Positions 9,701 to 17,729 are shown, counted from the first letter of the stretch. The stretch: DNA of 46,692 nucleotides from Phaeodactylibacter sp. (GCA_024103175.1 JAGFJE010000020.1:1-46692), one strand, 5' to 3'. The notes: a model not told the origin generated them from the sequence alone. A program made the numbers and translations.

Positions 9701-11004
9701 CGCAATGCTTCATTCGGGCGGGTAAAAACCTCCTCCACCTGGTCGATGATGATGATAAGGGCTTTCTTTCCCGAAGCAGCCTCGATGTTTTTCCACTCTT
9801 CCCTGAGGTCTGCTTTGATATCAGGCTGGCCCCGTTCGGCTTCGTCCTGCTTTTTGCGGTAATTCTCGATGAGGCCCTCGACCTGCGCCCGGGCGTCTCC
9901 CTCCAATTGGGCCAGGGTATTTTCCAGTTGGAGGATATCCTTCTGGATCTTTCTTTTGGTGATCTCCTTGTCTTCTCCGGGCAGTTCTTCCGGCCGCCCT
10001 TTCACACCCAGGGCTTCCATCAGCTGCCGCAGCAGGCCTTTCTTCCGGTCCCGCCGGAGGTAGCGAAGCTCATATTGTTCTTCCAGGCGCGGGAACAGGC
10101 CGGCGTAGAGGAGGGAGGATTTGCCCACGCCCGACTGTCCGTTGAGCAGGACTACCGGCGCGCCGAGGGGCATCGTCAGCTGCCGGTACAGTTGCTGAAT
10201 GGCGTTGCCCCTGCCGAAGAATACCGCCGCATCCTCCCGGGTATAGCGGCGCAGGTAGTGGAAAGGCTCATTGGGCGGGGCGTACTTTTCCGGGACGGGA
10301 GGCAGGCCGAAGAGGGGGTTGTCGGCCGCCTCCGGCAGGTTCCAGCCCGGCGCTTCGCTGCCAGGGCTGCGGTAGAGCAGCTCCCAGGGGAAGCGCCCTT
10401 CTACCGCTTCGATGCCAACGCCGCGTTGTTCCAGGTGGTAATACGCTGCCCAGTCCTCCTCTCCCCGAGCGGCGACGATCTCCCGGGTGGCCCACTGCCA
10501 GGCCTTATCGATGGAAAGGCCGTCGGCCAGGGCTTCGTAGAAGTGGATGGACAGGGCGGTAGCCAGGGCGTCGGAGACGGCCTGGACGGTGCCGATCACG
10601 GCGGGCGCGCCTTTGTCTCTGAGCGCATGGGCCTGCTGAATGGAAAAACACCCGTTGAGGAATACCAACTGGAGGCTGTCGATGCCGCCCAGCAGGGGGA
10701 TCAGCCCGGCGGCATGGGCCGAAGCGGCGCCGCCGCTTTCCTGTTCGAGCAGCAGTTCGAGGCTGTTGGCGTGGCCGCTGAAGTGAAAAACGGCAATGCG
10801 TTCGCGAAAGCGGGGCCGGCGGAGCGTATCCACCAGTTGATCCAGGGTGGTATTGGGCAGGATCTCCACCTCGCACAGGCCCGACTCCGCCGCCTTATCC
10901 AGAATGGTTTTCAGCGCGTTGAGTTCGCGCGGGAGGTTGCGCAGGTAGCGGTTGCCCTTTTCCTGCTCGTTGGCAAAGGCGAGTATGATTACGGGTTTCG
11001 GCAT
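6760..11004 (-). CDS. CHAT protease-nSTAND NTPase-TM-WD40 protein
   Basis: A 1414-residue multidomain protein. Residues 1-200 form a CHAT (caspase-like) domain, with likely catalytic dyad H78 (FHFSGHAN) and C119 (FLNGCFS). A linker leads into an nSTAND-type NTPase: entry motif YLRRYTREDAAVFFGR near 250, Walker A GQSGVGKSS at 289-297 and Walker B IIIIDQVEEVF ending in D421. After a charged stretch, one transmembrane helix lies at about 748-768. The C-terminal half (830-1414) is a WD40 propeller array (for example SWDAATGRLL, LWNRAGEEW, VRSWEFPYP). The layout fits a signal-activated protease in which the propeller senses, the NTPase switches and CHAT cleaves. Activity, partners and targets are inference. 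It is transcribed alone, downstream of the EF-G paralogue, with a palindrome just before the start codon. Confidence 0.9.
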   Translation of the reverse strand: MPKPVIILAFANEQEKGNRYLRNLPRELNALKTILDKAAESGLCEVEILPNTTLDQLVDTLRRPRFRERIAVFHFSGHANSLELLLEQESGGAASAHAAGLIPLLGGIDSLQLVFLNGCFSIQQAHALRDKGAPAVIGTVQAVSDALATALSIHFYEALADGLSIDKAWQWATREIVAARGEEDWAAYYHLEQRGVGIEAVEGRFPWELLYRSPGSEAPGWNLPEAADNPLFGLPPVPEKYAPPNEPFHYLRRYTREDAAVFFGRGNAIQQLYRQLTMPLGAPVVLLNGQSGVGKSSLLYAGLFPRLEEQYELRYLRRDRKKGLLRQLMEALGVKGRPEELPGEDKEITKRKIQKDILQLENTLAQLEGDARAQVEGLIENYRKKQDEAERGQPDIKADLREEWKNIEAASGKKALIIIIDQVEEVFTRPNEALRNELESFLRQVQRIFGEAGQGPKGKLLLSYRKEYHSDFLKIFNRYRILREEFFLDKLDKKGIVEVVNGLASTEQLRQKYRLEVEPGLPLEIANNLLADPDSPISPVLQITLTKMWQQQEVQPRRVFSSENYRNLREQGLLLGDFFEQQMRQIERWEKTIDRAVASSGLALDILNFHTTRLGTAESRDIQQLRILYQHQSDILDSLIHRFQETYLLAGMEGDKTALAHDTLAPIVQKEMRDSDKPGQRALRILEAKVIDYIRNPEEAVIEEDDLALVENGAEGMRIWLPMEIELIEKSRLRRGELEAERRRNRIFRWVAVIAIALVALIASFYWYRLDIENTFNQGRLVAEDDPTSGLAHIMNAYERAPAFLNKRGKLEAAYRLYEQSVLYEPLLKTEHYLTAAAFSPDGAHFAVSPGAGNIVYLYSTDEQERVNTFTAANSPCYALAFGPEGSLFIGSEDRNAYRWDWRGNGEPLVFAAPPGYDTSSVRELALSANGRWLISRQANGSVRSWDAATGRLLQELTLSGEATALAIGGSDNTFESTVFVGAKEGRAWQFTLSGGTAAPTDSLVWGHGQIKIMAFNPADGLLAIGGQDGGLQLWNRAGEEWATFLDIAGHRADITALAFSGDGAFLISADATGKVQATSTADGQPYRLLKGHRRELHTIFYQGGQNIIYTASADSTVRSWEFPYPLPEPEIRLSRASIEYLAFTPDGRYLAAATGSDSIYILEADNWEVQSRYQWPEGQVTSLQAAADGKLLAGPTMEGEAVFVEIQSGKPVYRIGRSGSGPSVVALRGNRLAAADATGRINLWDWREEKLLQETQDGELPDISALAFTADGNQLLITTLDGKFSVRSLPGLEEQQRATPGGMLGGLSVGSTGEALLLTDSDSAYLWKGRGGNFRLLPARAGAEWYPGGQAYLSPTANPCELGLYSREGFLFQRLSGECQAEALTAQPQGRWYVVGTVDGRLLLWRTERRPLQ

Positions 11005-11016
11005 GGGGTTTTTTTT

Positions 11017-11074
11017 GCCTGTTATTGTTGCGGACGAGGGCCCGGCCGGAGCATCATCCGCAATAATAACAGGC
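11017..11074. repeat. 18-bp inverted repeat upstream of CHAT gene
   Basis: Arms at 11017-11034 and 11057-11074 match in 17 of 18 positions (GCCTGTTATTGTTGCGGA and its near complement), with a GC-rich 22-nt spacer. It begins 13 nt before the CHAT start codon, so it would fold in the 5' leader or act as an operator. On the gene strand it is followed by an A run, not a U run, so it does not look like a terminator. Confidence 0.75.
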
Positions 11075-11182
11075 GGCTCAAAGCGGGCCTGCCACAGACT
11101 GGCGCGCCTTCTTTCGGGATACTGTTTATGCGCTTATCTTACAACGCATACACAGCGCCACTTGGCTGTAAGGCTATGAGCA

Positions 11183-11210
11183 TCGCCCCAGCCTTTTCGG
11201 GCCGGGGCGA
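11183..11210 (-). terminator. Possible terminator hairpin after EF-G paralogue
   Basis: An 11-bp GC-rich stem with one mismatch (11183-11193 with 11200-11210) and a 6-nt loop lies 29 nt past the stop codon of the EF-G paralogue. No clear U-tract follows on the minus strand, so termination is uncertain; it may be an RNA-stabilising 3' hairpin. Confidence 0.45.
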
Positions 11211-11238
11211 GCTTCTGCCGATAGTTTTAAACAATGCC

Positions 11239-13365
11239 TCATGCTTCGGCCATCTCCTCCTCGTGCGCTTCCATCAGCTTCTGCTGGATGTCGTGAGGCA
11301 CGGGGTTGAATTCGGCGAATTCCTGGCGAAACTTGGCCCGGCCCTGAGACAAAGACCGTAGGGTGGAAGAATATTGATACAACTCAGCCAGGGGCACCTG
11401 AGCGGTGATCTTCTGGTAATGGCCCTCCGCACCCATTCCCATGATGATGGCGCGGCGGGTCTGCAGGTCGCCCATAATGTCGCCCATCACATCATCAGAG
11501 CAGAGGATCTCCAGCTTGTAGATGGGCTCCATGATCTGGGGCGCCGCCTGCTTGAAAGCCTGTTTGAAGGCCTGGGTGGAGGCCAGCATGAAGGCCATAT
11601 CGTTGGAGTCTACCGAGTGCATCTTTCCATCGTAGACACACACGCGGATGTCCTGGCAGGGAGAGCCGGTAAGCGGCCCTTCTTCCATTTTCTGCAGGAC
11701 TCCCTTCTTGATGGCGTTGGAGTACTTCGAATCGATGGCGCCCCCCACGATGCACCAGTAGAAAGCGAGGGTGCCGCCCCACGGCAGCTCTTCGATATCC
11801 TTATTCCGAACGCTCAGGCCGCTGGGGTCGGGCATGCCTTCGGTGTAGGGTTCGATACGCATGTGCACTTCGGCAAACTGGCCGGCGCCGCCGGTCTGTT
11901 TCTTATGGCGGTACATGGTGTCCTGCGCCTTGGTGATCGTTTCGCGGTAGGAAATACGGGGCTTGATGAACTCCATGGACACCCCGTAGAGGTTTTCGAT
12001 GCGGTGTTTGACCAGGTCGATATGGAGCTGGCCCTGTCCGTATATCAGCGTTTGTTTGAGGGTTTTGGACTGTTCTACGATCAGGGTGGGGTCTTCTTCC
12101 TCAATGATGTGGAGGGCCTTCATGAGCTTTTCCATATCCCCTTTGCTGGGAGGGTTTACAGCTACCCTTATCCGGGGTTCGGGAAATTGCATGGCCTTTA
12201 TTTTGTGGTCTATGCCTTTGACGCTGAGGGTGTTGTTGGTATGCGAATTTTTGAGCTTGACGGTCACCCCGATGTCGCCGGCTTTGAGCTGGCCGACCTG
12301 CTCGCGGTTCTTTCCTTCGGCCTCGAAGATCTGGCCGAAGCGCTCGGCGGTCCGGTTATTGGCATTGATCAGTTCATCGCCGGTGTTGAGGACACCGGAG
12401 TAAACCTTGAAATAAGTTACATTGCCTACCTGGGGCTCCGACATGGTTTTGTAGATGAAAATGGTCGTATCGGCGCTGCTGTCGCACTTGAGGCGGTTGC
12501 CGTCTTCCAGCAATTTGGCGGGGCGGTCGGCCGGGGAAGGGCAGACGTCATTGATGAAGCCCATGATGCGCCCGCTTCCCATATTCTGGGTGGAAGAACA
12601 GCAGAATACCGGGTACAGCTCCTGATGAGCGATGGCGATACGCAGCCCTTCGGTCAGCTCCTCTTCCGTCAGAGAGCCTTCTTCGAAGAATTTTTCCATC
12701 AGCCCCTCGTCGTTTTCGGCAGCGGCTTCCACCAGGGCATTGTGCATTTCCTGGGCGCGCTCGATCTCCGAATCGGGAATGGGCTGCTTTTCCGGCTTAC
12801 CGCCATCGGGCGGGAAGACATACAGGGTCATCCGCAGGGCATCGACGATGGTATTGAACCCTGTGCCCGGGTTGAGGGGGTACTGTACGGGAAGCACCTT
12901 GTGGCCAAAGCGGTTTTTTGCCTGCTCAAGCGTGGCGTCAAAGTCGGCTTTTTCGTGGTCCACCTGGTTGATGACGAAGATGGTGGGCGTTTCAAATTGC
13001 TCGACGTACTCCCATATGAGTTCGGTGCCTACTTCCACGCCGTTCTTGGCATTGAGCAGCATCACGCCCGTATCGGCGACCTTCAGGGAAGAGATCACCT
13101 CCGCGACGAAGTCGTCAAAACCCGGCGTGTCCAGGATATTGATCTTGGAATCCTTCCACTCAACGTGCATCAGCGAGCTGAAAAGAGAATTGCCACGCTC
13201 GCGCTCGATATTGGTGAAGTCGGATTGGGTATTACCTTCCTCCACGGTCCCCCGGCGCGAGATGGCCCCTGCTTCAAAAAGCATGCATTCCGCAAAGGTC
13301 GTCTTCCCGCAACCGGAGTGTCCGAGGAGGGTAACGTTTCTGATGTTCTTGGTGTCAAAACTCAT
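11239..13365 (-). CDS. Elongation factor G paralogue with altered G3 motif
   Basis: 708 residues with the five-domain EF-G layout. G1 is GHSGCGKT (15-22), G3 is DTPGFDDF (79-86) and G4 is NQVD. Domains II-V are all represented (for example GGAGQFAEVHMRIEPY in domain IV and MGDIMGDLQTRRAIIMGMGAEG in domain V). In canonical EF-G the G3 motif is DTPGHVDF and the His triggers GTP hydrolysis; here F83 takes that place. This is therefore a second-type EF-G, not the housekeeping copy. A Bacteroides thetaiotaomicron EF-G2 has been reported to support translocation without GTP hydrolysis, and this protein may be of that kind. The gene stands alone and is divergent from the aminotransferase. Confidence 0.9.
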   Translation of the reverse strand: MSFDTKNIRNVTLLGHSGCGKTTFAECMLFEAGAISRRGTVEEGNTQSDFTNIERERGNSLFSSLMHVEWKDSKINILDTPGFDDFVAEVISSLKVADTGVMLLNAKNGVEVGTELIWEYVEQFETPTIFVINQVDHEKADFDATLEQAKNRFGHKVLPVQYPLNPGTGFNTIVDALRMTLYVFPPDGGKPEKQPIPDSEIERAQEMHNALVEAAAENDEGLMEKFFEEGSLTEEELTEGLRIAIAHQELYPVFCCSSTQNMGSGRIMGFINDVCPSPADRPAKLLEDGNRLKCDSSADTTIFIYKTMSEPQVGNVTYFKVYSGVLNTGDELINANNRTAERFGQIFEAEGKNREQVGQLKAGDIGVTVKLKNSHTNNTLSVKGIDHKIKAMQFPEPRIRVAVNPPSKGDMEKLMKALHIIEEEDPTLIVEQSKTLKQTLIYGQGQLHIDLVKHRIENLYGVSMEFIKPRISYRETITKAQDTMYRHKKQTGGAGQFAEVHMRIEPYTEGMPDPSGLSVRNKDIEELPWGGTLAFYWCIVGGAIDSKYSNAIKKGVLQKMEEGPLTGSPCQDIRVCVYDGKMHSVDSNDMAFMLASTQAFKQAFKQAAPQIMEPIYKLEILCSDDVMGDIMGDLQTRRAIIMGMGAEGHYQKITAQVPLAELYQYSSTLRSLSQGRAKFRQEFAEFNPVPHDIQQKLMEAHEEEMAEA

Positions 13366-13554
13366 ATGGTCCTCAATTTGAAATGGTTAACAATATGGTG
13401 TGCTGCCTGAGCAGTACGGCCCTTTGCCTTGAACAGCATATTCGGAACTTAATCACAAATATCCAAAGCAGCGGGGAATGAAATTAAGGAAAATTAAAGT
13501 AATTCACAAAGGTTTCGCCCCATACAGTTTTTGTCCGTAAATTGAGCATCAAAA

Positions 13555-14400
13555 ATGGCCCGTTATTGCAGCCTCAACGGCAAGATCTTACCCCAGCAGG
13601 AAGCGAGCCTTGGCCTTACCGACCTGGCAGTGCTCCGCGGCTACGGCATTTTCGACTTTTTCCTGTTCAAATACGGCCGCCCGATGCTGGAGGAGCAGTA
13701 CCTGGAGCGCTTCTACAATTCGGCGGAGAAGATGCATCTCTTCCCTCCCCTGGCCCGGGAGGAACTCAGCCGGCACATCCGCGAGCTGATCGCCGCCAAC
13801 GGAGAGGACATGGGCGCCATCCGCCTGGTGCTCACCGGCGGCTACACGCCCGACGGGTACTCTCCCTCCGAACCCAACCTGATCGTCCTGCAACACGGTT
13901 GGCCTAATTATCCGGAAAGTTACTTTACCGAAGGAGTGGGCCTGATCAGCCACCACTTCCAGCGGGAATGGCCGGAAGTGAAGGCCATCAACTACCTGAC
14001 CGGCATCAAGCTGCTGCCGGAGATCCGCAAGGCCGGCGCCCTGGAGGTGCTTTACCACTACAATGGCGTACTTCGGGAGTCGGTGCGCTCCAATGTCTTT
14101 CTCATCAACGACAGGGAAGAACTCATCACCCCGGACAGCGACATCCTCTTCGGCATCACCCGGGATTCGGTGATCAAAGCGGCCACCGGCCTATTGCCCA
14201 TCATTACCCGGGAGGTGCAAATGGAGGAAGTATTCAACGCCCGCGAGGTATTCCTCACCGGCTCCAACAAGAGCGCCATGCCGGTGGTGCGCATCGACGG
14301 GCGGCCGGTCGGGGACGGCAAAGTGGGATATTGGGCGAAAACGCTGAAGGGGAAACTGGAGGAGTACCGGGAGGCGTATTATCAGCGGGCGGAGGTATAA
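13555..14400 (+). CDS. Aminotransferase class IV
   Basis: A 281-residue fold-type IV PLP enzyme, of the group including branched-chain and D-amino-acid aminotransferases and aminodeoxychorismate lyase. K143 in EVKAINYLTG is the expected Schiff-base lysine. RGYGIFDFF near 28-36, the substrate-side segment ESVRSNVFLI and the cofactor-phosphate segment FLTGSNKSAMPV are also present. The last of these differs from the usual TGT/TST-type stretch, which leaves the precise substrate uncertain. Length is normal. A GNAT gene follows 12 bp after the stop and is probably cotranscribed. Confidence 0.85.
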   Translation: MARYCSLNGKILPQQEASLGLTDLAVLRGYGIFDFFLFKYGRPMLEEQYLERFYNSAEKMHLFPPLAREELSRHIRELIAANGEDMGAIRLVLTGGYTPDGYSPSEPNLIVLQHGWPNYPESYFTEGVGLISHHFQREWPEVKAINYLTGIKLLPEIRKAGALEVLYHYNGVLRESVRSNVFLINDREELITPDSDILFGITRDSVIKAATGLLPIITREVQMEEVFNAREVFLTGSNKSAMPVVRIDGRPVGDGKVGYWAKTLKGKLEEYREAYYQRAEV

Positions 14401-14412
14401 AAACCGTATTCA

Positions 14413-14934
14413 ATGCAGGAAATTAACACTTCCCGCCTCCGGCTCATTGCCCTGAGCCTGGAGCAATTACATCTTTTGATAAATGACATGGCCCAGTTGC
14501 AGGAGCAGTTGGGCCTGGCCCCCTTTGACGTTCAACTTTCCCCCGAGTTTGACGCCGAATATACCGAATCCATCCGGGATTTCTGCCTGCCCAAAGTGGA
14601 GGAACATCCCGAAGAATATTTCTGGTTCACCCACTGGATCGTCGTACACCGGGCGGACAATTGCCGCATCGGCGGCATAGGCCTGGGCGGCAGGCCGGAT
14701 GAACGGGGAGAAAGCATGATCGGATATTTTATTGATGAACGCTACGCCGGCCAGGGGCTGGCCACCGAGGCGGCCGGCGCGCTCTGCGGCTGGCTGGCCC
14801 GGGATGAGCGCCTGCAGGCCTTCATCGCCACCGTTCCCGTTGGGCATGGAGCATCGGAACGGGTGCTGCAGAAGACCGGCTTTGAACTGTTGACGGTAGA
14901 CGAAGGGATCGGGTTGTGGCGGATGGAGGTGTGA
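14413..14934 (+). CDS. GNAT N-acetyltransferase, RimJ/RimL type
   Basis: 173 residues with the GNAT core: start TSRLRLIALSLEQL, strand pair CRIGGIGLGGRPDERGESMIGYFI, acetyl-CoA binding turn ERYAGQGLATEAAGAL (the R/Q-x-x-G-x-A/G signature, about 111-126) and C-terminal GASERVLQKTGFELL. This matches RimJ/RimL-like acetyltransferases, which acylate protein N-termini or small amines. The substrate is unknown. It is the second gene of an operon with the aminotransferase. Confidence 0.88.
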   Translation: MQEINTSRLRLIALSLEQLHLLINDMAQLQEQLGLAPFDVQLSPEFDAEYTESIRDFCLPKVEEHPEEYFWFTHWIVVHRADNCRIGGIGLGGRPDERGESMIGYFIDERYAGQGLATEAAGALCGWLARDERLQAFIATVPVGHGASERVLQKTGFELLTVDEGIGLWRMEV

Positions 14935-14947
14935 AACCATAAAAAAT

Positions 14948-15034
14948 AAAACCGCAAAACTGCAACATGTAAAGGTAGCCCGGCAAGGGCTGCTCCGCCG
15001 ATACCCGGTTTTACATTTTACATTTTGCGGTTTT
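14948..15034. terminator. Bidirectional hairpin between convergent genes
   Basis: AAAACCGCAAAA at 14948-14959 is the exact complement of TTTTGCGGTTTT at 15023-15034, and GTAAA/TTTAC words extend the pairing inward. It lies between the convergent GNAT and OmpH-like genes and has A/T-rich flanks on both sides, as expected for a shared terminator. The outer sequence also has two TTTTACGG repeats. Confidence 0.6.
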
Positions 15035-15047
15035 ACGGTTTTACGGT

Positions 15048-15662
15048 TTAATTACCGGATGCAGGTTCTTCCGCCGCCTTTTTCTTATTCAGGATCTCCA
15101 GAACCTCAGTGGTGATGTCGAGGCTATCAGCGGCCAGCAGCACGCTGGAGCCCTGGCCGTACTGCAGGATGTAGTCGTAGCCGCGGCGGGTGCGCATTTC
15201 GTCGAGCGACTGGCGCAGTTCGGTTTCCAGCTCCAGCTGAATGCGCTGGGTTTCGGCCACCAGTTCCTTGCTCAGCTTTTCCTGCTCTGCCATCAGGGAC
15301 TGTTGCCGCTGGCCCAGGCGCTGCTCCTCTTCGGCAATCTGGCTGGGGGCCAGCAGGCCTTCCTGGATCTTTTTCTGCACGGCCCGGAATTCGTTCTCCA
15401 GTGCCGCTCCCCGCTGGTTGAGGCGCTGGCTGGCTTCGGCCTGCCGCTTCTCCAGCGCTTCCTGCTGCTGGCGGAAGTACTCGTACTGATTGATGAGAGT
15501 ATCTGCATTGATGTAGACAATATTGAGCGGTTCGGATGCCTCCGATGCCACTGCCTCGCCATCCGCCGCCTTTTCTCCACCTGAAGAAAGATGCTGAGAG
15601 AGCAGATAAGCCACTGCGATCAACAAGATGCCGTTCAATATCAAAGAAATGTTTGCTTTCAT
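15048..15662 (-). CDS. OmpH/Skp-like periplasmic chaperone, membrane-anchored
   Basis: 204 residues. An N-terminal hydrophobic helix (SLILNGILLIAVAYLLSQ, about 5-22) anchors or exports the protein. A beta strand (LNIVYINADTLINQYEYF) comes next, then a long coiled coil rich in Q, E and K (about 65-150), and a C-terminal strand (YDYILQYGQGSSVLLA, SLDITTEVLEILN). This order is that of the OmpH/Skp family, which hold unfolded outer-membrane proteins in the periplasm. Retention of an apparently uncleaved helix is the unusual part. It may share a transcript with the cyanophycinase gene 66 bp upstream. Confidence 0.85.
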   Translation of the reverse strand: MKANISLILNGILLIAVAYLLSQHLSSGGEKAADGEAVASEASEPLNIVYINADTLINQYEYFRQQQEALEKRQAEASQRLNQRGAALENEFRAVQKKIQEGLLAPSQIAEEEQRLGQRQQSLMAEQEKLSKELVAETQRIQLELETELRQSLDEMRTRRGYDYILQYGQGSSVLLAADSLDITTEVLEILNKKKAAEEPASGN

Positions 15663-15728
15663 TTTTTAAAATTTTCGCAAAGGTACATTTATGGCGGTAG
15701 AGTGCAAAGGAATGGTTGGATTGTTAAT

Positions 15729-16589
15729 TCAACGCAGCTTGAACACCTCCCCCGGCAGCAGCACACTCAGTTCCATGCCCCGGCCGCCCAGCAGGCCGTC
15801 CTGTATTCTGCCCTCATGGGGGTTGCGCAGCAGGATCACCTGGTAATCGCCGACGACGGTGGCCTCTTCCCCTTCCACCAGGATGGCCGTTGATTCGTCG
15901 ATGCCGATACAGGCCGTTCCGGGATGTTCCAGGGCGACGGTGATCAGGCGGTTCATCCGCATGCGATAGATGAAATGCTGGTCGACGATGGCTTCGGGCA
16001 ACAGGCCCAGCCCTTCCTTTATTTCCATATTTTCGGCTTCGATGGTCCGGAAATCGCCGGTGTATTCGGGGTGTTTGTGTTCATTACCGGTGATCATCTT
16101 CCGGCTCATGACGGCGGCCCCGGCGCTCGTGCCGGCGATGGTGGCGCCTACTTCATACGCCTGGTGGATGGCGTCGTACACCGGGCTGCCGAGGACGGCG
16201 TCCATGAAGCGGTTTTGGTCGCCGCCGGTTATGTAGATGAGGCGGGCGCCGCGCAGGGAGTCGACCGCGGCTTTGGGGTAACTCCCTTTTTCAAAGTTCA
16301 GGGCGCGGAATTTTTCCGCCGGCAGGCCCAGCTCGGTAAATTGCCGGATGCCGTACCAGGCGGCCGTATCCGGCTCGCTGCTGGCCATGGGCAGGATGAT
16401 GGCGTAGCCGACAGTGTCCAGCCCGGAAGCATCTACCATCGCCTGCACCAGCGCCGGCGGGCGCTTGCCGCCGCCGATGATGAACAGCTTGCCGGATGGC
16501 CCGGCGCCGCTCCCCTGGGAAAAGCCGGCAGAGCTGAAACCTGAAACGCACAGCGCCAGTATAAAAAGAAAAGGAAAAGCGTTTTTCAT
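15729..16589 (-). CDS. Cyanophycinase-like peptidase S51, secreted
   Basis: The ATG at 16589 is chosen because it starts a signal peptide (MKNAFPFLFILALCVSGFSS); a longer reading frame upstream lacks one. The 286-residue protein shows the S51 peptidase core: GKLFIIGGGKRP, IYITGGDQNRF, the nucleophile elbow IAGTSAGAAVM with its Ser, and VDQHFIYRMRMNRL. This family hydrolyses cyanophycin (Asp-Arg polymer) to beta-Asp-Arg. No cyanophycin synthetase is in the window, so scavenging of external polymer is likely. Confidence 0.88.
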   Translation of the reverse strand: MKNAFPFLFILALCVSGFSSAGFSQGSGAGPSGKLFIIGGGKRPPALVQAMVDASGLDTVGYAIILPMASSEPDTAAWYGIRQFTELGLPAEKFRALNFEKGSYPKAAVDSLRGARLIYITGGDQNRFMDAVLGSPVYDAIHQAYEVGATIAGTSAGAAVMSRKMITGNEHKHPEYTGDFRTIEAENMEIKEGLGLLPEAIVDQHFIYRMRMNRLITVALEHPGTACIGIDESTAILVEGEEATVVGDYQVILLRNPHEGRIQDGLLGGRGMELSVLLPGEVFKLR

Positions 16590-16702
16590 GATCCTTGTTT
16601 TAAGTCTCGGGCAATACTGCCCGTTTCGCCCTTCCGCGGTTCTGATGCGGGGCGAAACGGACAGTAAACTCACTATCTTGCTGACAATTTAGGGAAAAAG
16701 TA

Positions 16703-16710
16703 TATTTTTG
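16703..16710 (+). promoter_or_regulatory. Promoter -7 box of the parA operon
   Basis: TATTTTTG matches TAnnTTTG exactly. A TTG at 16678-16680 could serve as the -33 element, though the 22-bp spacer is slightly long. Transcription would start about 68 bp before the parA ATG. Confidence 0.5.
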
Positions 16711-16784
16711 CTAACATTCAGGGCATTCCTGGCGATTATTGTTTAAATTAAGCGCTATTCTAGCAAAGCCATCAAAGAACGGAT

Positions 16785-17570
16785 ATGGGAAAAGTTATTT
16801 CATTACTCAACCATAAAGGAGGAGTTGGCAAGACCACCAGCGTGATCAACATCGGAGCGGCCATGGTGGAGCTGGGCAAACGATCACTGCTCATCGACCT
16901 GGACCCGCAGGCGAACCTGACCCTCTCCCTCGGCGCCGCCCGGCCGCCAGTGACCATCTACGAGGCTATGCGCGGCGAATCCGAACTGATGCCGCTCCCC
17001 GTCAAAGAAAACCTGGACGTCATCGTTTCCACGCTCGACCTGTCCGGCGCCGAGATGGAGCTGATCAACGAGGCCGGGCGGGAGTTCATCCTCCGCGAAT
17101 TGCTGGCGCCCCTGCGCGAAGAGTACGATTTCATTATCATCGACTGCCCGCCTTCCCTAGGCCTGCTTACCCTCAATGCCCTGACCAGCAGCGATTACGT
17201 GATGATCCCGCTGCAGACAGAGTTCCTCGCCCTCCAGGGGCTGGCCAAGATCAAGCAGGTCATCCAAAAGGTGAAACTGCGCCTCAACAAAGGCCTGCAG
17301 ATCGGCGGCGTGATCGCCACCATGTACGACAGCCGTAAGGTCCTCAACCGCGATGTGGTGGAAACCATCAAGAAATACTTCGGCGAACTGGTCTTCGAGA
17401 CCATGATCCGCGACAACGTCGCCCTGGCCGAAGCGCCCTCCCAGCGCAAAGATATCTTCGACTACAGCCGCAACAGCGCCGGAGCGGAGGATTACCTGGA
17501 GCTGTCCAAAGAAATACTGGTGCGGGTGGAGCGGTTTGAGGGGATTGAGGTAAAGGGGATGAGGGAGTGA
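16785..17570 (+). CDS. parA: ParA/Soj-type partitioning ATPase
   Basis: 261 residues, the standard length for chromosomal Soj/ParA. The deviant Walker A HKGGVGKTT (10-18), switch LIDLDPQANLTLSLG and Walker B FIIIDCPPSLGLLTLNAL are present. ParA dimers bind DNA in the ATP state and move cargo by a gradient with a ParB-like partner. The gene at 18195 is the likely partner, but a four-helix-bundle element has come between them. No parS site is recognised. Confidence 0.9.
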   Translation: MGKVISLLNHKGGVGKTTSVINIGAAMVELGKRSLLIDLDPQANLTLSLGAARPPVTIYEAMRGESELMPLPVKENLDVIVSTLDLSGAEMELINEAGREFILRELLAPLREEYDFIIIDCPPSLGLLTLNALTSSDYVMIPLQTEFLALQGLAKIKQVIQKVKLRLNKGLQIGGVIATMYDSRKVLNRDVVETIKKYFGELVFETMIRDNVALAEAPSQRKDIFDYSRNSAGAEDYLELSKEILVRVERFEGIEVKGMRE

Positions 17571-17572
17571 AT

Positions 17573-17612
17573 GGAATGAAGGAATGAAGGAATGAAGGAA
17601 TGAAGGAATGAA
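17573..17612. repeat. Five tandem GGAATGAA octamers
   Basis: Five uninterrupted copies of GGAATGAA start two bases after the parA stop. The complement of nearly two units recurs at 18155-18169, so the repeats flank the four-helix-bundle pseudogene in inverted orientation. Confidence 0.9.
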
Positions 17613-17661
17613 TATACAATGTTGCTATAAGCAGTATGGGTAGTGTGTAGAGAGAGTTAAA

Positions 17662-17693
17662 CCAACAATCTGATCGAAGAGGCCTCTTGTTGG
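17662..17693 (+). other. Hairpin before four-helix-bundle gene
   Basis: CCAACAA at 17662-17668 pairs perfectly with TTGTTGG at 17687-17693 over an 18-nt loop that also holds complementary GAGGCCTC-like bases. It lies about 37 bp before the pseudogene start, within the segment bounded by inverted repeats. Its role is unknown. Confidence 0.4.
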
Positions 17694-17729
17694 GGCGCTT
17701 TTCTATTATTGGTTTACAAAACTCTCTTT

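Noticed and set aside
9352..11361. Long open frame opposite the CHAT gene
   Set aside because: It is a shadow of the GC-rich CHAT gene on the other strand, with no recognisable domain and low-complexity composition; the same applies to long frames opposite the xdhD, ygfK, PLP, EF-G and amidohydrolase genes.
11239..13365. Tetracycline-resistance ribosomal protection protein
   Set aside because: Length and full EF-G domain set fit, but no TetM-type features could be recognised and the G3 change points to an EF-G2-type factor.
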